DNA from: Aulostomus chinensis
Lineage: Eukaryota > Chordata > Actinopteri > Syngnathiformes > Aulostomidae
Reading direction: 5' to 3'
Length of the DNA stretch: 64,000 nt
NCBI GenBank assembly: GCA_037954235.1
Contig: JBBMOA010000003.1
Coordinates: 7,907,953 to 7,971,952, forward strand
Shown here in pieces: positions 35,230-47,145 of the stretch; positions within the stretch are counted from its first letter, which is position 1; each line of letters begins with the position of its first letter. The notes below the pieces were generated by a model. The model saw only the letters and a program-made list of their open reading frames with translations, had not been told where the DNA came from and searched no databases. The translations under genes were made by a program, and so were the position numbers.

Positions 35230-36470
35230 CTCATTCAGTCAGGTTGGCCACTAGAAAGAGGGATGTGAGTGGTGAAAAGCTTAGGACGTATGGTAGGGCG
35301 TTAGAGAGAGTGGGGTCCTTTAAGTATTTGGGAGTAGTTTTTGATAGTAAGTTGACTTGGGTGGAGCTCATTAGGAGGGTTGAGGGCAGGTGTAGGAAGG
35401 TAATAAATGTGATGAGGTGTTTGTCAGGTAGGGACTGGGGGGCTAGCTGTGTGGCACTGAAGACTATTTGTATTTCGATGGTGAGGGCGGCGCTAGATTA
35501 TGGGTGTATAGTGTATGGGTCGGCTGCTAAGTGTCACTTGCGGGTCCTGGATGTGGTATACAATAAGGCACTGAGGGTGTGTTGTGGGGCACTAGGGACG
35601 ACACCGGTGGCAGCACTGCAGGTGAAGATGGGTGAGATGCCCCTGGAGCTAAGAAGGAAGCAATTAATAGTGAGGTATTGGGCTAACCTGCAGGGTCACT
35701 CAAGGGTGCATCTGACCAAGAGTGTGTTAGATGAGTGTTGGGAGTACGGGAGGGGGGGGGGGGGGCGGGGGGACACAGGGAGCACTTTGGGAGGATAGGG
35801 AATGTACTGGCTAGGGAGCTAGGAGTAGGGCACATTAGGGTGAGTCAAGCAGTGGTGTACCCAGAGATGGCATCATGGAGGATGGAGTGGCCAGAGGTGG
35901 ACTGGTGTTTGTTGGAGTTGAGGAGGAAGGGGGAGGGGGAGGACTTGGTTAGGGCTCACAACAGGTGTATGAGAAGGGTGTATGGTGGATGGGAGAAGGT
36001 TTATACTGATGGATCAAGGGCGGAGTCTGGGGAGACAGGATTTGGGGTGGCAGTACCGGGGAGAGGGATAGGGCTTAGTAGGCGCACGACAGATGGGCTG
36101 TGGGTTTACACAGTGGAGATGGTAGCGGTGCTGGTGGCACTGAGGTGGGTGGAGTGTACACAAGTGGGGAGGGTGGTGGTCTGCTCAGATTGAGCAGCAG
36201 TCCTAACTAGCATCAGGTCATGTCACACGGGTAGTCGTCAGGATGTTTTGTACCAGGTTTTTCAGGCAGTCACAAGGATAGTTCAGTGGGGGGGTCAGGT
36301 TAGGTTTTTATGGGTACCAGCACATGTGGGGGTGGAGGGGAACGAGAGGGCAGATGAGTTGGCAAAGGGGGCGTTGGTGAAGAGGACGGTGGAGATGAAT
36401 GTGAGGGATGTTGCTGCAGGATATAGTTTGTCCAACTGATGTCCAGGGCAGGAAAATAATGTTCTAGGTA
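35230..36470 (+). mobile_element. I-clade (Nimb-like) LINE: RT tail plus RNase H
   Basis: A 5'-truncated non-LTR element. The RT tail gives SFKYLGVVFDSKLTWVELI and MVRAALDYGCIVYGSAA, then VYNKALRVCCGAL. After a 14-base G run (35751 on) that shifts the frame, the RNase H domain reads VYTDGSRAESGETGFGVAV (first catalytic Asp), ALRWVE, then CSD followed by a stop, and WVPAHVGVEGNERADELAKG (last catalytic region). An RNase H after RT is typical of the I, Nimb and R1 groups. The stop after CSD and the frameshift make it inactive. Clade placement is inference. Confidence 0.78.
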
Positions 36471-36526
36471 TCTTTATTATTTCCTCTGTGGATTAAAGGT
36501 GAACCTCATCCTGATTTATGATTATT

Positions 36527-36962
36527 ATTGCATTCACACCATGTTGGTTGCTACAGGACTAATGCCAGGGCATTCCCCAGAGCTCCTGGCCAGCACGATG
36601 TGACCTTTGGGCCACAGAGAGCACCACCACCTGAACAAAATCATGGTCTGCCTTTTCAAAGTATCGAGGGGGGATGCGTGGGAGGTATGTGGCCACCCTC
36701 CCCGGCCTCAGAGAGTGCAACCACCTGGTTAAAAATCATGGTTTTCTGACGTTCAGATTTCCGGGGGGGGGGATGATTGACCATGAGCGGCCACACACCT
36801 CTAGACCATCCCCCCTTTGAAAGCTGAACATATCAGAGAACCATGATTTTGACTGGGTGGTGGTGCTCCCCGAGGCCCAAAGGGTTTCACCGTGCTGAGC
36901 AGGAGCTCTGGGGAATGCCCTGGCATTAGTCCTGGAGCAACCATCATGGCGTGAACGCAATG
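36527..36962. mobile_element. Foldback/long-TIR MITE
   Basis: A near-perfect palindrome. The left arm starts ATTGCATTCACACCATGTTG and the complement of the right arm starts ATTGCGTTCACGCCATGATG. The match continues through GGCATTCCCCAGAGCTCCTG, GAGCACCACCACC and AAAATCATGGT for roughly 170 bp per arm. The interior (about 36700-36785) is unpaired. No coding capacity. Confidence 0.85.
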
Positions 36963-37115
36963 CTATGGCACCATAGATGAGACAGCACGGACCAAGGCAT
37001 CTCCATATATATTTCTATGGCTGAAGGTATCACATATATATCAAAGGTGCTGTCAGCTGTGCCAACAGTCATTTACCTGCACTACTTCATAAAAATTAGG
37101 CATTGGTTTACATAC

Positions 37116-37223
37116 ACCTGTCCAGGGTGTACCCCGCCTCTCGCCCGTAGCCGCTGGGATAGGCTCCAGCCCCCCCGCGACCCTTGATTGAAAGGAATAA
37201 GCGGAAGACGACGATGAATGGAT
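37116..37223 (+). mobile_element. 5'-truncated SINE with 11-bp target duplications
   Basis: GGTTTACATAC occurs at 37105-37115 and again at 37224-37234. Between them is the 3' part of the SINE at 19711-20074, in the opposite orientation, ending GGAATAAGCGGAAGACGACG then ATGAATGGAT. Confidence 0.8.
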
Positions 37224-37299
37224 GGTTTACATACTCTCAACTGAACAGGAGAATTTCACAATTTGCCTACAATGGGTCACATTCCAGCTCATCTCCTTG

Positions 37300-38165
37300 T
37301 CAAGTGAGTGAAAAGGCCAACACAACAGGTGGCCAAGCAGCAGAGAACTGGTGTCTTCTTCGGCTCCTGCCTGTCATTATTGGTGACAAAGTGGATTCTC
37401 ATGACCCAGTGTGGAATTTAATGATTACTTTAAAAGAGCTAGTGGAACTAGTGTGTGCACCTAAGATCACCATTGCCCAGGTTGCGTACCTCCATGTTGT
37501 TGTGATAGAATACTTAGAAACGAGGAAAACACTGTTTCCCTGTGAGCACCTCAAACCCAAACACCACTATCTTCTCCACTATGCCTCACTGACTCTCAAA
37601 CTTGGTCCACTAATATGGCTAAGGACAATGCGATTTGAGAATAAACAATCTTACTTCAAGAGGTGTGTGAGGAGGATACAAAACTTCAAGAATGTGTGCC
37701 ACACTCTCGCAAACCTGCACCAATTCCTCCTAACTACTCTCAACTCAAAATCCTTTTCCCACAAGTGTTGAGGTCAAACAGCTCCACTCCTTACCATGCT
37801 AACTTGCACAGTGACTGCAGTTGAAACTAACATGCCCTCAGAACCTGAGTATGTGTGCACAGAAGTCAACCTGAAGGGAACCCTGTACAAAAAGGAATCC
37901 TTTCTCTGTTTGAAATGTGAGACTGATGAGTCAAACAAATTTGGGCGTATTGAGCTTGATGAAAGATAACAATGATGTGTGGTTTCTGGTGACACCATTC
38001 ATGTCACTATATTGGTCAGAGTTTGGACTGTATGAAGTCAGAGAAACTGCCGAGGGTATGTGCTGCTTCCAGGCAGAACAGTGCCTGGATTTTTACCCAC
38101 TGGCCTTGTACAGTCTGAATGGACAAAACGTCCTCTCTCTAAAGCATAGTGTTGTGGATCAGTGG
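37300..38165 (+). pseudogene. Transposase C-terminal region (TNP2/DUF4218-like), decayed
   Basis: The open part encodes GGQAAENWCLLRLLPVIIGD, VWNLMITLKELVELVCAPKI, HLKPKHHYLLHYASLTLKLG and MRFENKQSYFKRCVRRIQNF. The order 'GxAxxNWxLLRLLPxxIGDKV ... LKPKHHxLxHYP ... MRFExKHxYFKR' resembles the DUF4218-like end of CACTA/EnSpm transposases and is common in fish repeat proteins. Further pieces in other frames (FGRIEL, FGLYEV, LSLKHSV) continue the family's C-terminus to about 38165. The N-terminal catalytic region is not in the window. The superfamily label is tentative. Confidence 0.6.
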
Positions 38166-38329
38166 TGATGGAACTATTCTTCTGTACTGCCTCTGAGGTA
38201 GATGAATGCCAGTATTGTAATGTGTATAATTTCCATGGTAAATGTGTGTACATGTATAGAACGATATCAATAAATTGCAACTGTGATGTAATGAGTCATC
38301 TGCTTTCCTGAAATCTTGTCACTTACAGG

Positions 38330-40679
38330 CATGGCAGGTTGGGAGAGTCACCTGACTGCATCCTTGCAGGCTACATTCAGCCAAGAGGCTGTTATGGAAA
38401 AAATGGTTCAAGTTGTAAAAGACCTCAGAGTGGAATCTGACCAGGATTTGATGTACTGTATGTTGCTGCGGAGGACCTTGCAGGAGCCTTAAAGCCCATG
38501 AGATTCGAAAACTCATGGCCTGCATCAAATGTAAGTCCAAATGAAAATAGTAGTGAAAACCAGATAAAAATCTACTTGTAAAAATATTTTCCATACAGCA
38601 TTTTTCTCATTTTGAAGTTTTAATACATGTAGATATTATTGCAGAAAATATGTAAGGGAATATGTGAACGATTATTCACTGATATAAATGTATTTTTGTG
38701 TGTTTCAGTGTCACATGGTGCCAGGAGAGTAGAGGATGAGTCCTCCTCCCTATCAACCAGCCTTTGTGAGGAAATAAGCACTCAGGACGAATTGTGTTTT
38801 AGTGACTCTGAAGACACAGCTATGGATAGGAGCACACATGCACGTGTAAGAATTTCAACCTCATCTCCTCTGCCAAGTTCAGCCTCATATTCTCTGATGA
38901 CTCAAGTCTCACCCACTGAATCTGTGGAGAGTGGGTCCTCATCTATTTTTGACAACAGCTGGCATTACAACTTCAAGATTCCGTGGGACAAGATCCCATC
39001 AACACAAAGAAGCTGTTAGATGATGAGAAGAGGCCCTCTGCAGCAGAGAGGTAGTGAGAATTTTGGTGGCTGAGATACTTGCTGTTTGCAAAAAACCTGG
39101 GAAAAGACACATAACCAAAATTTTGAGACAAATAGTAATGCAGTACCACAAATCGTTCCAAGATGAGATTGAGGGCCAGGTTGTTTACACCGGCTATGAT
39201 TCACTTGTTAAACAATTTGTATCGCGAATAGATAATTACGATCAGTGCCTTGCAAGAAAAGGCTTTCAGAAAATGCCGGTACATCTGATGGAAAGAAGAG
39301 CAGAGATGCTTATGGCTGTGTGAACTCTGATCCAGGGTTACCTCTTGGAGAAAATAAACAAATGCAAAAGCAAAAACAGGAAGAACTGTTGAAAATGTAC
39401 AGAAACAAAGAAAAAGATGCAAAGAAGATTGAAAGCTTGATGGTGGAAACGTTTCCATCACAGAGGAGAGACATACTGTCAGGAACAAAGGAAACCAAAG
39501 AAATCCTAAAGGAGTGGCCTTTCCTCTTCCAGGAAATTGGAATGAGGGTTCATTTCAAGGAGTTTACTGGTGTCCAGATAAACAATGAATTTGAGGTGTC
39601 CACAATCACCAAAATCAGAAGCGTGATGTGTTACTTTCAGTTTGCCCAAATTGAGCCATCAAGCAACGTTGACATTATCCTCAGCCAGACCCTGACAGGA
39701 GCACACGAAACATGTGCGGCTGTGATGTTTCTTCTTGCCCATTTTAAAGAGCAGCAGGAGAAGATGTTTGTGAATGTTGATGACACAGCTATTGCAACTG
39801 ATGTTGACACCACTAAACTCCCATGGACACCCTGCTTTTTGGTCTGTGGTAAGTTTTTACCCAAAAGTGATTTGTGTAAACTTTTTTGTTTAGAGATCTC
39901 AGGGAGTGCATCATACACTGCCAATCATACATGTTAATAGATGAAGAAATCACCTGACATTTTTTTGCTGTCCTTAATTTGGCAGAGGATTAGTTTTCCA
40001 GTAAAGACACAGTATGGGCGATTCCCCTGGTTTTCTTAACCTCACTGTAATTTAATCCGAAAACACAAGGCAAGCTATTTACTGTGTTGGTCCACTTGCC
40101 CTGTTCACAGGTAACACTGAACTCACTGCCAAGCTCTTCATGTTGGCAGTTGACCAGGTAATTGTGAATGAAGGCAAGGCAAGGCAAGGCAAGGCAATTT
40201 TATTTGTATAGCCCGTTTTCACAAACAGTTTGTCTCAAAGGGCTTCACATGGCATCATAACAACATCCTCTGCCCTTAGACCCTCACATCGACTGAGGAA
40301 AAACTGATGAACTGAACTGATGAACAATTCACCAGCTTCACCAAGGCATTCCAGATGATGTTCTGCTCCTTCTATGCACATAACATTGATTATCCAATGG
40401 AGATGGGAGCTACACTTGAGTTCCTACGGTGGTAAGTAATGTGTGTGTAGGAATATGTGTGTGTATTTATGAAAAAAACACACCTTATTTGGTAACTGAA
40501 GCTGTGAAAGATATCCTTTCAAATACAATGTTTCTTTCTTTTTCCAACAGGTGCATCTTCAAAATCAACCCAGACAAAGGGACCTAAGTCAAACAAAAAG
40601 AAAAGGGCCGCCAGTATGCCGTTAACCCAAGGGTGCTAAGCGTCATTTCAAAAATTGCAAATCTTGAGTGGCGAGAATG
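38330..40679 (+). pseudogene. SAM-like transposon partner protein (five exon-like pieces)
   Basis: Exon-like pieces in order: 38332-38530 (MAGWESHLTASLQATFSQEA ... AGALKPM, a SAM-like fold ending at GTAAGT); 38709-39017 (Ser-rich linker ending NFKIPWDKIPSTQ); 39019-39850 (YDSLVKQFVSRIDNY, KKSRDAYGCVNSDPGLPLGE, RDILSGTKETKEILKEWPFL, AHFKEQQEKMFVNVDDTAIA, then GTAAGT); about 40110-40435 (FMLAVDQVIVNE and FYAHNIDYPMEMGATLEFLR, GTAAGT); 40552-40679 (FKINPDKGT ... NPRVLSVISKIANLEWRE and TGA). Fish genomes carry many such proteins, often named SAMD3-like. Its place right after a transposase tail, same strand, suggests the second gene of that element. It is broken by frameshifts and a tail insertion at 40168-40310. 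Confidence 0.62.
40168..40310 (-). mobile_element. L2-type 3' tail with (TTGCC)n end
   Basis: The minus strand ends in ACGGGCTATACAAATAAAAT and then TTGCC repeated about five times. L2-clade LINEs and their SINEs end in this way. It interrupts exon 4 of the pseudogene at 38330-40679. Confidence 0.6.
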
Positions 40680-43600
40680 AAGGTATGATCACTATATCAC
40701 CAAATGAACACAATTAACACTCAAACACTTGATCAAATAAAAAAATCATTGAATGGCTCCTGTGCCCTGTGAAATTTTGGAAATGTTTTAGGTGTCAGAC
40801 TGTCAGATCCATAGAACAGGTACGGTATCCAATAAAAACAGGAGAAAGACTTGACAGGCAACCATAGCTTCTGTTGGTTACAGCTTCACTCATTTGAATT
40901 TATTTAAAAATATGCAAAATATATCTTCCCCCTTTCATCCCATCCTAAATGTGAGATTATCTTCAAAAATCATTCATAATATTAAAACCAAAATACTGCC
41001 TTTTCGGTTTTACATAAAATCATACTGTCCAGGGTGCTAGTGTACAATGTCCCATTCAGTCAGTGAAATGAGCAAGTATGTGAGTTACAAATGCTTAAAC
41101 AAAAAATACCATGAAACGTAGAATGTGTTGCCTTAATATCTGAAACTGTACTATCAATTTTATGCGCTTTAGTTCTCGCTGTGACCAGCCCTTATTTGAA
41201 TCCTCCAGTCGCCCATTGCTGCATGTCATCCTTCCTTCTCTGCATTCCTGTTTCCTGTCTCTCTCTGACTGTCCTATCCAAGGAAGGTGCAAAAACACGA
41301 GAATATACAAAAAAAGAGAAGTGAATTAGAGGCAGGCACCAATAGCCATATTTGACACATAAAAGAAAAGATCTACTATATTGAACATGTTAATTTTGTC
41401 TTTACCAGCTTTACATGTTTCGACCGCTTGTTCCTTTATCTTCCTCAGAAGCGTCACCAAATGTCATGTGGCGATGTGCCTTTATCAGCTGACCTTATTG
41501 AGGTGCAGCCGCCTGTCTGGTCACTCCTGCTGTCAGATCGCTCCTCTAGGACAGGCCCAGAACACCATGAACCAGGACGAGGGCATTTAAACATTGTTGC
41601 ACACCTGGAGTGCTGTCCTGGAGGAGCGTCAGCTGATCTCAAAACATGTAAAGTAGGTAAAGGGAAACAAAAAGTTTTATTTTATTAAAAACAGTAGTAA
41701 TAAGAGATATCTACTGATTCACAAACCCCTATAAACATATTCAATACTTTAGTATTCCATCTGAAACTGAACTTAAATGTGTAATCATCATGTAGTTTCA
41801 CAGTATGAAACATAACCAACCTGTATAAACAGGAAATGGAAAGAGACAAACGACCATTGCTTATGTCAGTTGTAACTTTACTCAGTACAATGAGGAAGTA
41901 AACAAAGTATGAAAAGAGTCTCAGGGGGAGAAGCAAAGCACCATACTGCCTCCTGCAGGCAACACTAAAAAGCTGTAGGGAGGAATGTAAATCCTATCCT
42001 ATTGCCAAATGACAGTAATCAACCATTTTGGTTCGCATAAACATGTGATACTTTTTTTGAGCAATGACTTTGTCAAAATAAAACAAATATAACATATTAT
42101 GACCATACTTTATATGTACATCGCAAAAACAATAGCTAACTAAAGTGCAGATTGTCTGGTTCTTGATTCTGGGATTATTGATGAGTTTATTAACATTTTG
42201 TTCTATTGTGTTGAGGAGAGTTTGTAAGGAATAATGTACTGTAGAGTGAGGAGGTTGTTGTACAGAAATAAACCCAGATAGAATGTATGAAACACTTACG
42301 CAGAGCCGAGGGGTTTTACACACCCTAAAGGGTTTATTTCTTCATAACAAGCGACTACCTCTACATTATCCCTTACATGACAACACTGGATATTCTACCT
42401 TCATATGAACTAACGCAGATTCATTTCAATTTAGAAATGTCATTGCACACAAGATAGTTTACAAAGATACATTAAAATGTAATCAGTCTCCTCCTAAGAT
42501 GCTTCATAGTCATCACAAAACAACATAGTTGTCTCCATAACTGTTATATGTAAGAAGTTTGGGTCAACCAGGACTCCACAAAGGATATGTGGAGCTCATT
42601 GAGAGTGATCTTTTAATTCTTAGTTACCTTTCTCATCAAGTCTCTTCTGCCCCAACTGTTCAGCCACTGAGCTCTTAGAACTGTAGCAAGACACAGATTT
42701 GAACAAAGCTATCAAAAAAAAATTCTGCTGCATTTATTGTTTCTGTCTCTGAGCTCTTGGGACAGTTCTTTTGACTTCATAGATCTAATTTTTGCTCTGA
42801 TATTTTCCTTGTATATACCCTGAAAATTGTATAAATATAGTTTAAAGGTATATACATATTTTTTTTTGATTGCATAGGTAGATGTTAGCCTGCCATGGCA
42901 GTGCTACCTGATGCACCTCCTCCAGAGCTCATAGTACACACAGATTTCAATGGGATGAAGTCTTAAATGATGATGCTCTATCCTTGATCACTGCAGCTAA
43001 CAATAATGGGAAAAGCTCACTGCAACTAAAAATAAGACATTAGGGATTTAGTTTTTATCATAATAATTGTCTACTCATTCTTAGATATAAATCATAAATT
43101 CAGTCACATGTACCTCATTAATTACCTCCCTGTAAAAACGGTATGACAAACCTCACACATTTATCAATGAAAATGATTTGTTACTTTTTGTTCTTTCTCC
43201 TTTCCTTACAGACAGTTGACATTTGAAAGATCCCCTTTCCGGATGTGAAAGAAGAAACTGAAAGAATCAGAAGGGATACAGGTGGGGATAGAGAATCACT
43301 GCCTCCAGCACTACAAAGAGACACTGGTCTGTGTACATACAAACGTGTATGCTTTGTTGTTCTTGCTCTGATGGCTGTTTTAATTTGTAAGAGAGCAAAT
43401 ATTGATAAAAAAACTGTTTCGTATTCAGTGAATTCACAACACTATCCAGTTTGTGCGTATTGGTTTTTATGTGTTGTGTTTTGTACACTTTTATATTGTA
43501 ATGGCTTTTCTACCAAAGCTTTCATAAATAGTAAACACATCTGTCCTCTCACTTTTGTCATTTGTTATTCATTTTACTTAAGTTAAATTCACTGCCATTT

Positions 43601-43899
43601 CACTCACCTTAAATTTAACAATTTTGTGTCCAGAACTGAAGATGCTCCAAGGTCTCCTGGTAAACAGCTTTGTAGTCTTAGTCCATTCAAAAAACATTGT
43701 CCACAATGAAAAAAATTCCCTGTATTCACATCTAGAATTTGAAAATTTGAATATGAAAGTGCATGCAATTAAATGTAAAACTAATATGATTCATCCTAAA
43801 ATTACAGAAAAAAAAACTGTAAAACGTAACTATGAACATTTACCTTGTAATAACAAGCTGCACATTTAATCACTGCTTATTACTATAATTTTACATGAA
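40680..43899. other. Mostly unassigned; possible rest of the same DNA transposon
   Basis: 41428-41680 has an unrecognised open frame (ADLIEVQPPVWSLLLSDRSS). 42264-42275 (AGAAATAAACCC) and 42330-42341 (GGGTTTATTTCT) are inverted repeats, possibly a transposon end. Nothing else is supported. Confidence 0.35.
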
Positions 43900-44310
43900 T
43901 TTGTATATAATTGAAAAACCCTCTCATCTGTCAGATAGACTCTGATTGGCTGTTGGCACTCAAGGAGCACCTGAGGGGAGAGGGTCTGGAGAATGCTCGT
44001 CACATCATCCATGTAGCTCCGGAGTGGAGGAAGCCTCTCGCCGAAAGGTAGTTTCATGCCACCGACTACCTCCCTGGACCCTCTCAGGATGACTTCAAAG
44101 GCTACTACAAACAGGATAGGGGAGATGACACATCCCATGGCAATCCCACGTTCCAACTGTTGTCATCCTGTTGTGTACCTCTCCAGGGTGAAGCACATGT
44201 GAAAGCTGCTGAAGTATTGGCTGATGGTGTTCTGCACGCAGCTTGGGACATGGAAAAACTCCAGTGTTGTTGTGTATGTTGTGACTCCGTAGTGCCTTTA
44301 CACACACTCA
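43900..44310 (-). pseudogene. Non-LTR-like reverse transcriptase fragment
   Basis: Minus-strand frames give LEFFHVPSCVQNTISQYFSS, FHMCFTLERYTTG, then ERGIAMGCVISPILFVVAFE and PPLRSYMDDVTSILQ. The GIxxGCxxSPxLF block and YMDD box are reverse transcriptase motifs B and C. I do not know the clade. N- and C-terminal parts are missing; a frameshift or stop sits before the QQLERG block. Confidence 0.65.
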
Positions 44311-44324
44311 CATTCTACCTTAGA

Positions 44325-44462
44325 TGTGCCACAATAAGCACAGACACAGATATTGCCATTTTATGAGCTGAGGCTCTTTTTTACTTAAGAACTTGTTCAA
44401 AACCATTACATACTTGTGCGCAATAATGAAATAAAATAGATCCCAATATCCCATACATAACA
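44325..44462 (-). repeat. Probable 3' LTR of the Ty3/gypsy element
   Basis: On the minus strand a polypurine tract (GGAAGGGAGGAG) is followed by TGTTATGTATGGGATATTGG, the usual PPT-TG start of a 3' LTR. The stretch is AT-rich and ends near TTATTGTGGCA (TG...CA). The 5' LTR was not found, so the length (about 138 bp) is unproven. Confidence 0.5.
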
Positions 44463-44672
44463 CTCCTCCCTTCCAGCATTAATATCCCCACTAAAACTAA
44501 AGGGGTTTACCTGAGTATTAACAATAACTATAACTAACTATCTGGCACAGCTTCTGTGGTATTACCACCCTCGCCCCCCACAAAATGCATCCTTGATGCA
44601 CTGTGAGCTGTTCACGGCGACTGGAATAGCCCGGTAAGGATGAGTCACCCTGGTGTGGCCAGCCTTTCAGCG

Positions 44673-47145
44673 TCAACTCGTAGACTCTGGACAAGACAGG
44701 GTCGTGGCCTGTCTCTTGTGCGATCTCTCCTCACTTGTGACTGGTAGGGGATCCACTTGTGTCATCTGGAACATGCCCACTGCTTCCTTGGTCTTTACTG
44801 GCTGTGCGACTTGTAGTGGCAAACGGGACAGCGCATCAGCGTTCCCATGATGGTGTGTGCCCTTGTACTCAATGCTGTAGGTGTGAGCACTCAGGAACAA
44901 GGCCCAACGTTGCAGTCGAGCAGCGGCCATGGCTGGCACTCCCTTAGCTGGGTTAAAGATGGAAACTAGAGGCTTATGATCTGTGAGGAGGGTAAAGGGC
45001 TTTCCATATAAATATTGATTGAACTTTTTCACTCCCCAGACCAGACTAAGAGCTTCTCTGTCGATTTGTGCATAGTTGCGCTCAGCTGCATTCAGCGATC
45101 GGGAGGCAAATGCTATTGGTCGCTCTGTTCCATCAGTGAACCGGTGTGATAGCACGGCTCCAATTCCATAAGGGGAAGCATCACACGCAAGCTTGAAGGC
45201 ACTTGGGGGTCATAGTGTGTCAACACATTGTCTGATGTCACTAACTGCTTCGCTTGTTTGAAGGCCTTTTCACAGTCCTGGGACCAGTGCCACCTATTGC
45301 CCTGTTGGAGTAGGCAATTCAATGGGTGTAGTACTGAGGACAGGTTGGGCAAGAATTTTCCGTAATAATTCACCAGGACCAAGAAAGATCTCAGTTGAGA
45401 GACATTTTGTGGTGGGGCCTTCAAAACAGCATCGATTTTGTCTTTGCATTTGTGTAGCCTGTTTTTATCAATTTTATGGCCACAGTATTCAACTTCATCC
45501 TGGAAGAATTCACATTTTGCTTTGTTAGCAGGTATCACATTTTGCTTTGTTAGCGGGTAATCCAAATTCATTCAATCTTTTAAGCACTTTTTCCAGGTTT
45601 TCAGGATGTTCGTCGTCGTTAGCTCCCGTAATTACTATGTCATCCAAATAGCACTGTGTATTCGGTATGACTTGTAGGACTTCCTCCATTGCCTTCTGCC
45701 AGATTGCTGGTGCTGAAGCGATGCCGAAGACCAGGCGGTTGTACTGTTAGAGACCTTTGGAGGTGTTGATAGTCAAGTACTTTTTAGACGACTCCTCCAT
45801 CTCCATCTGTAAGTATGCCTTCGCTAGGTCAACCTTGGAAAATCGCTTGCCCTGGCACAGCGCTGCGAAGATGTCATCAATTTGCGGTAGAGGGTACTGT
45901 TCAGCCCTGAGGACCGGATTGACTGTCACCTTAAAATCTCCGCAGATGCGTACTGAGCCATTTCCCTTTACCACTGGCACTATTGGCGTCGCCCATTCAG
46001 ACCAGTCCACTTTCGATAAGATGCCCTCATTTTCCAGCCTTTGGAGTTCATTTTCCACTTTGGGGCAGAGAGCGTATGGAACTGGACGCGCCTTGTGGAA
46101 TTTGGGTACAGCGTCATCATCCAGTACAATCTGGGCTTTCAGGTGCTTTAGCGTGCCTATGCCATCTTGAAAAACTTCTCCTGCATTGGTAAGTATTTTG
46201 TTCAAGTTTTCATTTGTAGAGCCGCTGCTCTGCTTTTTGGTCACTGTCGCTTGCATTTCTTTAATTGACTGCCAATCCAATTCTATTTCACGAAGCCATT
46301 CACGGCCAAACAGGGGTGCACCTCCTCTCTCAACCACATACAGGGACAGCACACGCCGATGATCACCGTAGTGAACATTCACCTTGATCACCCCCATTGG
46401 GGCTATGCCCTCCCCTGTGTAAGTTTTGAGCATTACATCAGTAGACTGCAATTGCAGATGTGAGAAGTGTGCCTGGTAATCCTTCTTGGAGATGACTGAT
46501 AATGCAGATCCAGTATCCAATTCCATAGTCAGTGTTTCTCCTTCCACTTTGGGTGAAACCCGTATGATTCCTCTGTTGGGTCTTTTTAATGAGCGTACAT
46601 CAAAGCAAGCTAGGTCTTGTGCACTGTCTGAATCAGAAGAGCAAGTTTCAATGTCTTGCATTTGTTTTTGTTTATCCCTACGTTTGTGGAACTTTTTCTC
46701 TTTCACTTTTTCTCTCACTTTTGTTTTGCACATTTTCTGTATGTGGCCTGTTTTATGGCACTTGTTGTGCTCCTTATCTTTAAACCAACATTCAGCTGGA
46801 GCGTGTGACTTCTTTCCACAGCGATAGCATGCATAATTTTTCTGTGTTCTTTTGTCTATGTTGTGCATATTGCACTCGTGTACATGGCATTCTTGCGCCA
46901 TCTGCTGTTGCAGCTCAGTAGCGCCTTTGGCAGCAGCTTCCATTGACATAGTGAGTTCAATGGCACGTTTCAGCGTCAGGTCTTTTTCTGTTAACAGTCG
47001 TTTTTGTATATTTTTGTTGTGCAGCCCACACACAAATCGATCTCGCAGTGAATCTGACAGATTTCTTCCAAATGAACAATGCTCAGACAGTCTTCTCAAT
47101 TCTGCCATGAATTCAGCAATAGACTCTGTTTTTAACTGGTTCCAT
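44673..47145 (-). pseudogene. Ty3/gypsy gag-pol: gag, protease, RT, RNase H (no integrase)
   Basis: Reading leftward: the gag end IAEFMAELRRLSEHCSFG; zinc knuckle CYRCGKKSHAPAEC with a damaged second one; protease MELDTGSALSVIS; RT with ARPVPYALCPKVENELQRLE, CGDFKVTVNPVLRAEQYPLP, FSKVDLAKAYLQMEM and a YLDD box (about 45640); a tether region (CGHKIDKNRL, LRSFLVLVNYYGKFLP); RNase H with ERNYAQIDREALSLVWGVKK and LLTDHKPLVSIF, ending NADALSRLP. A nonsense codon follows TSKGL (45747) and a 25-bp tandem duplication (45510-45557) shifts the frame. Integrase is missing between RNase H and the probable LTR. Confidence 0.88.
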
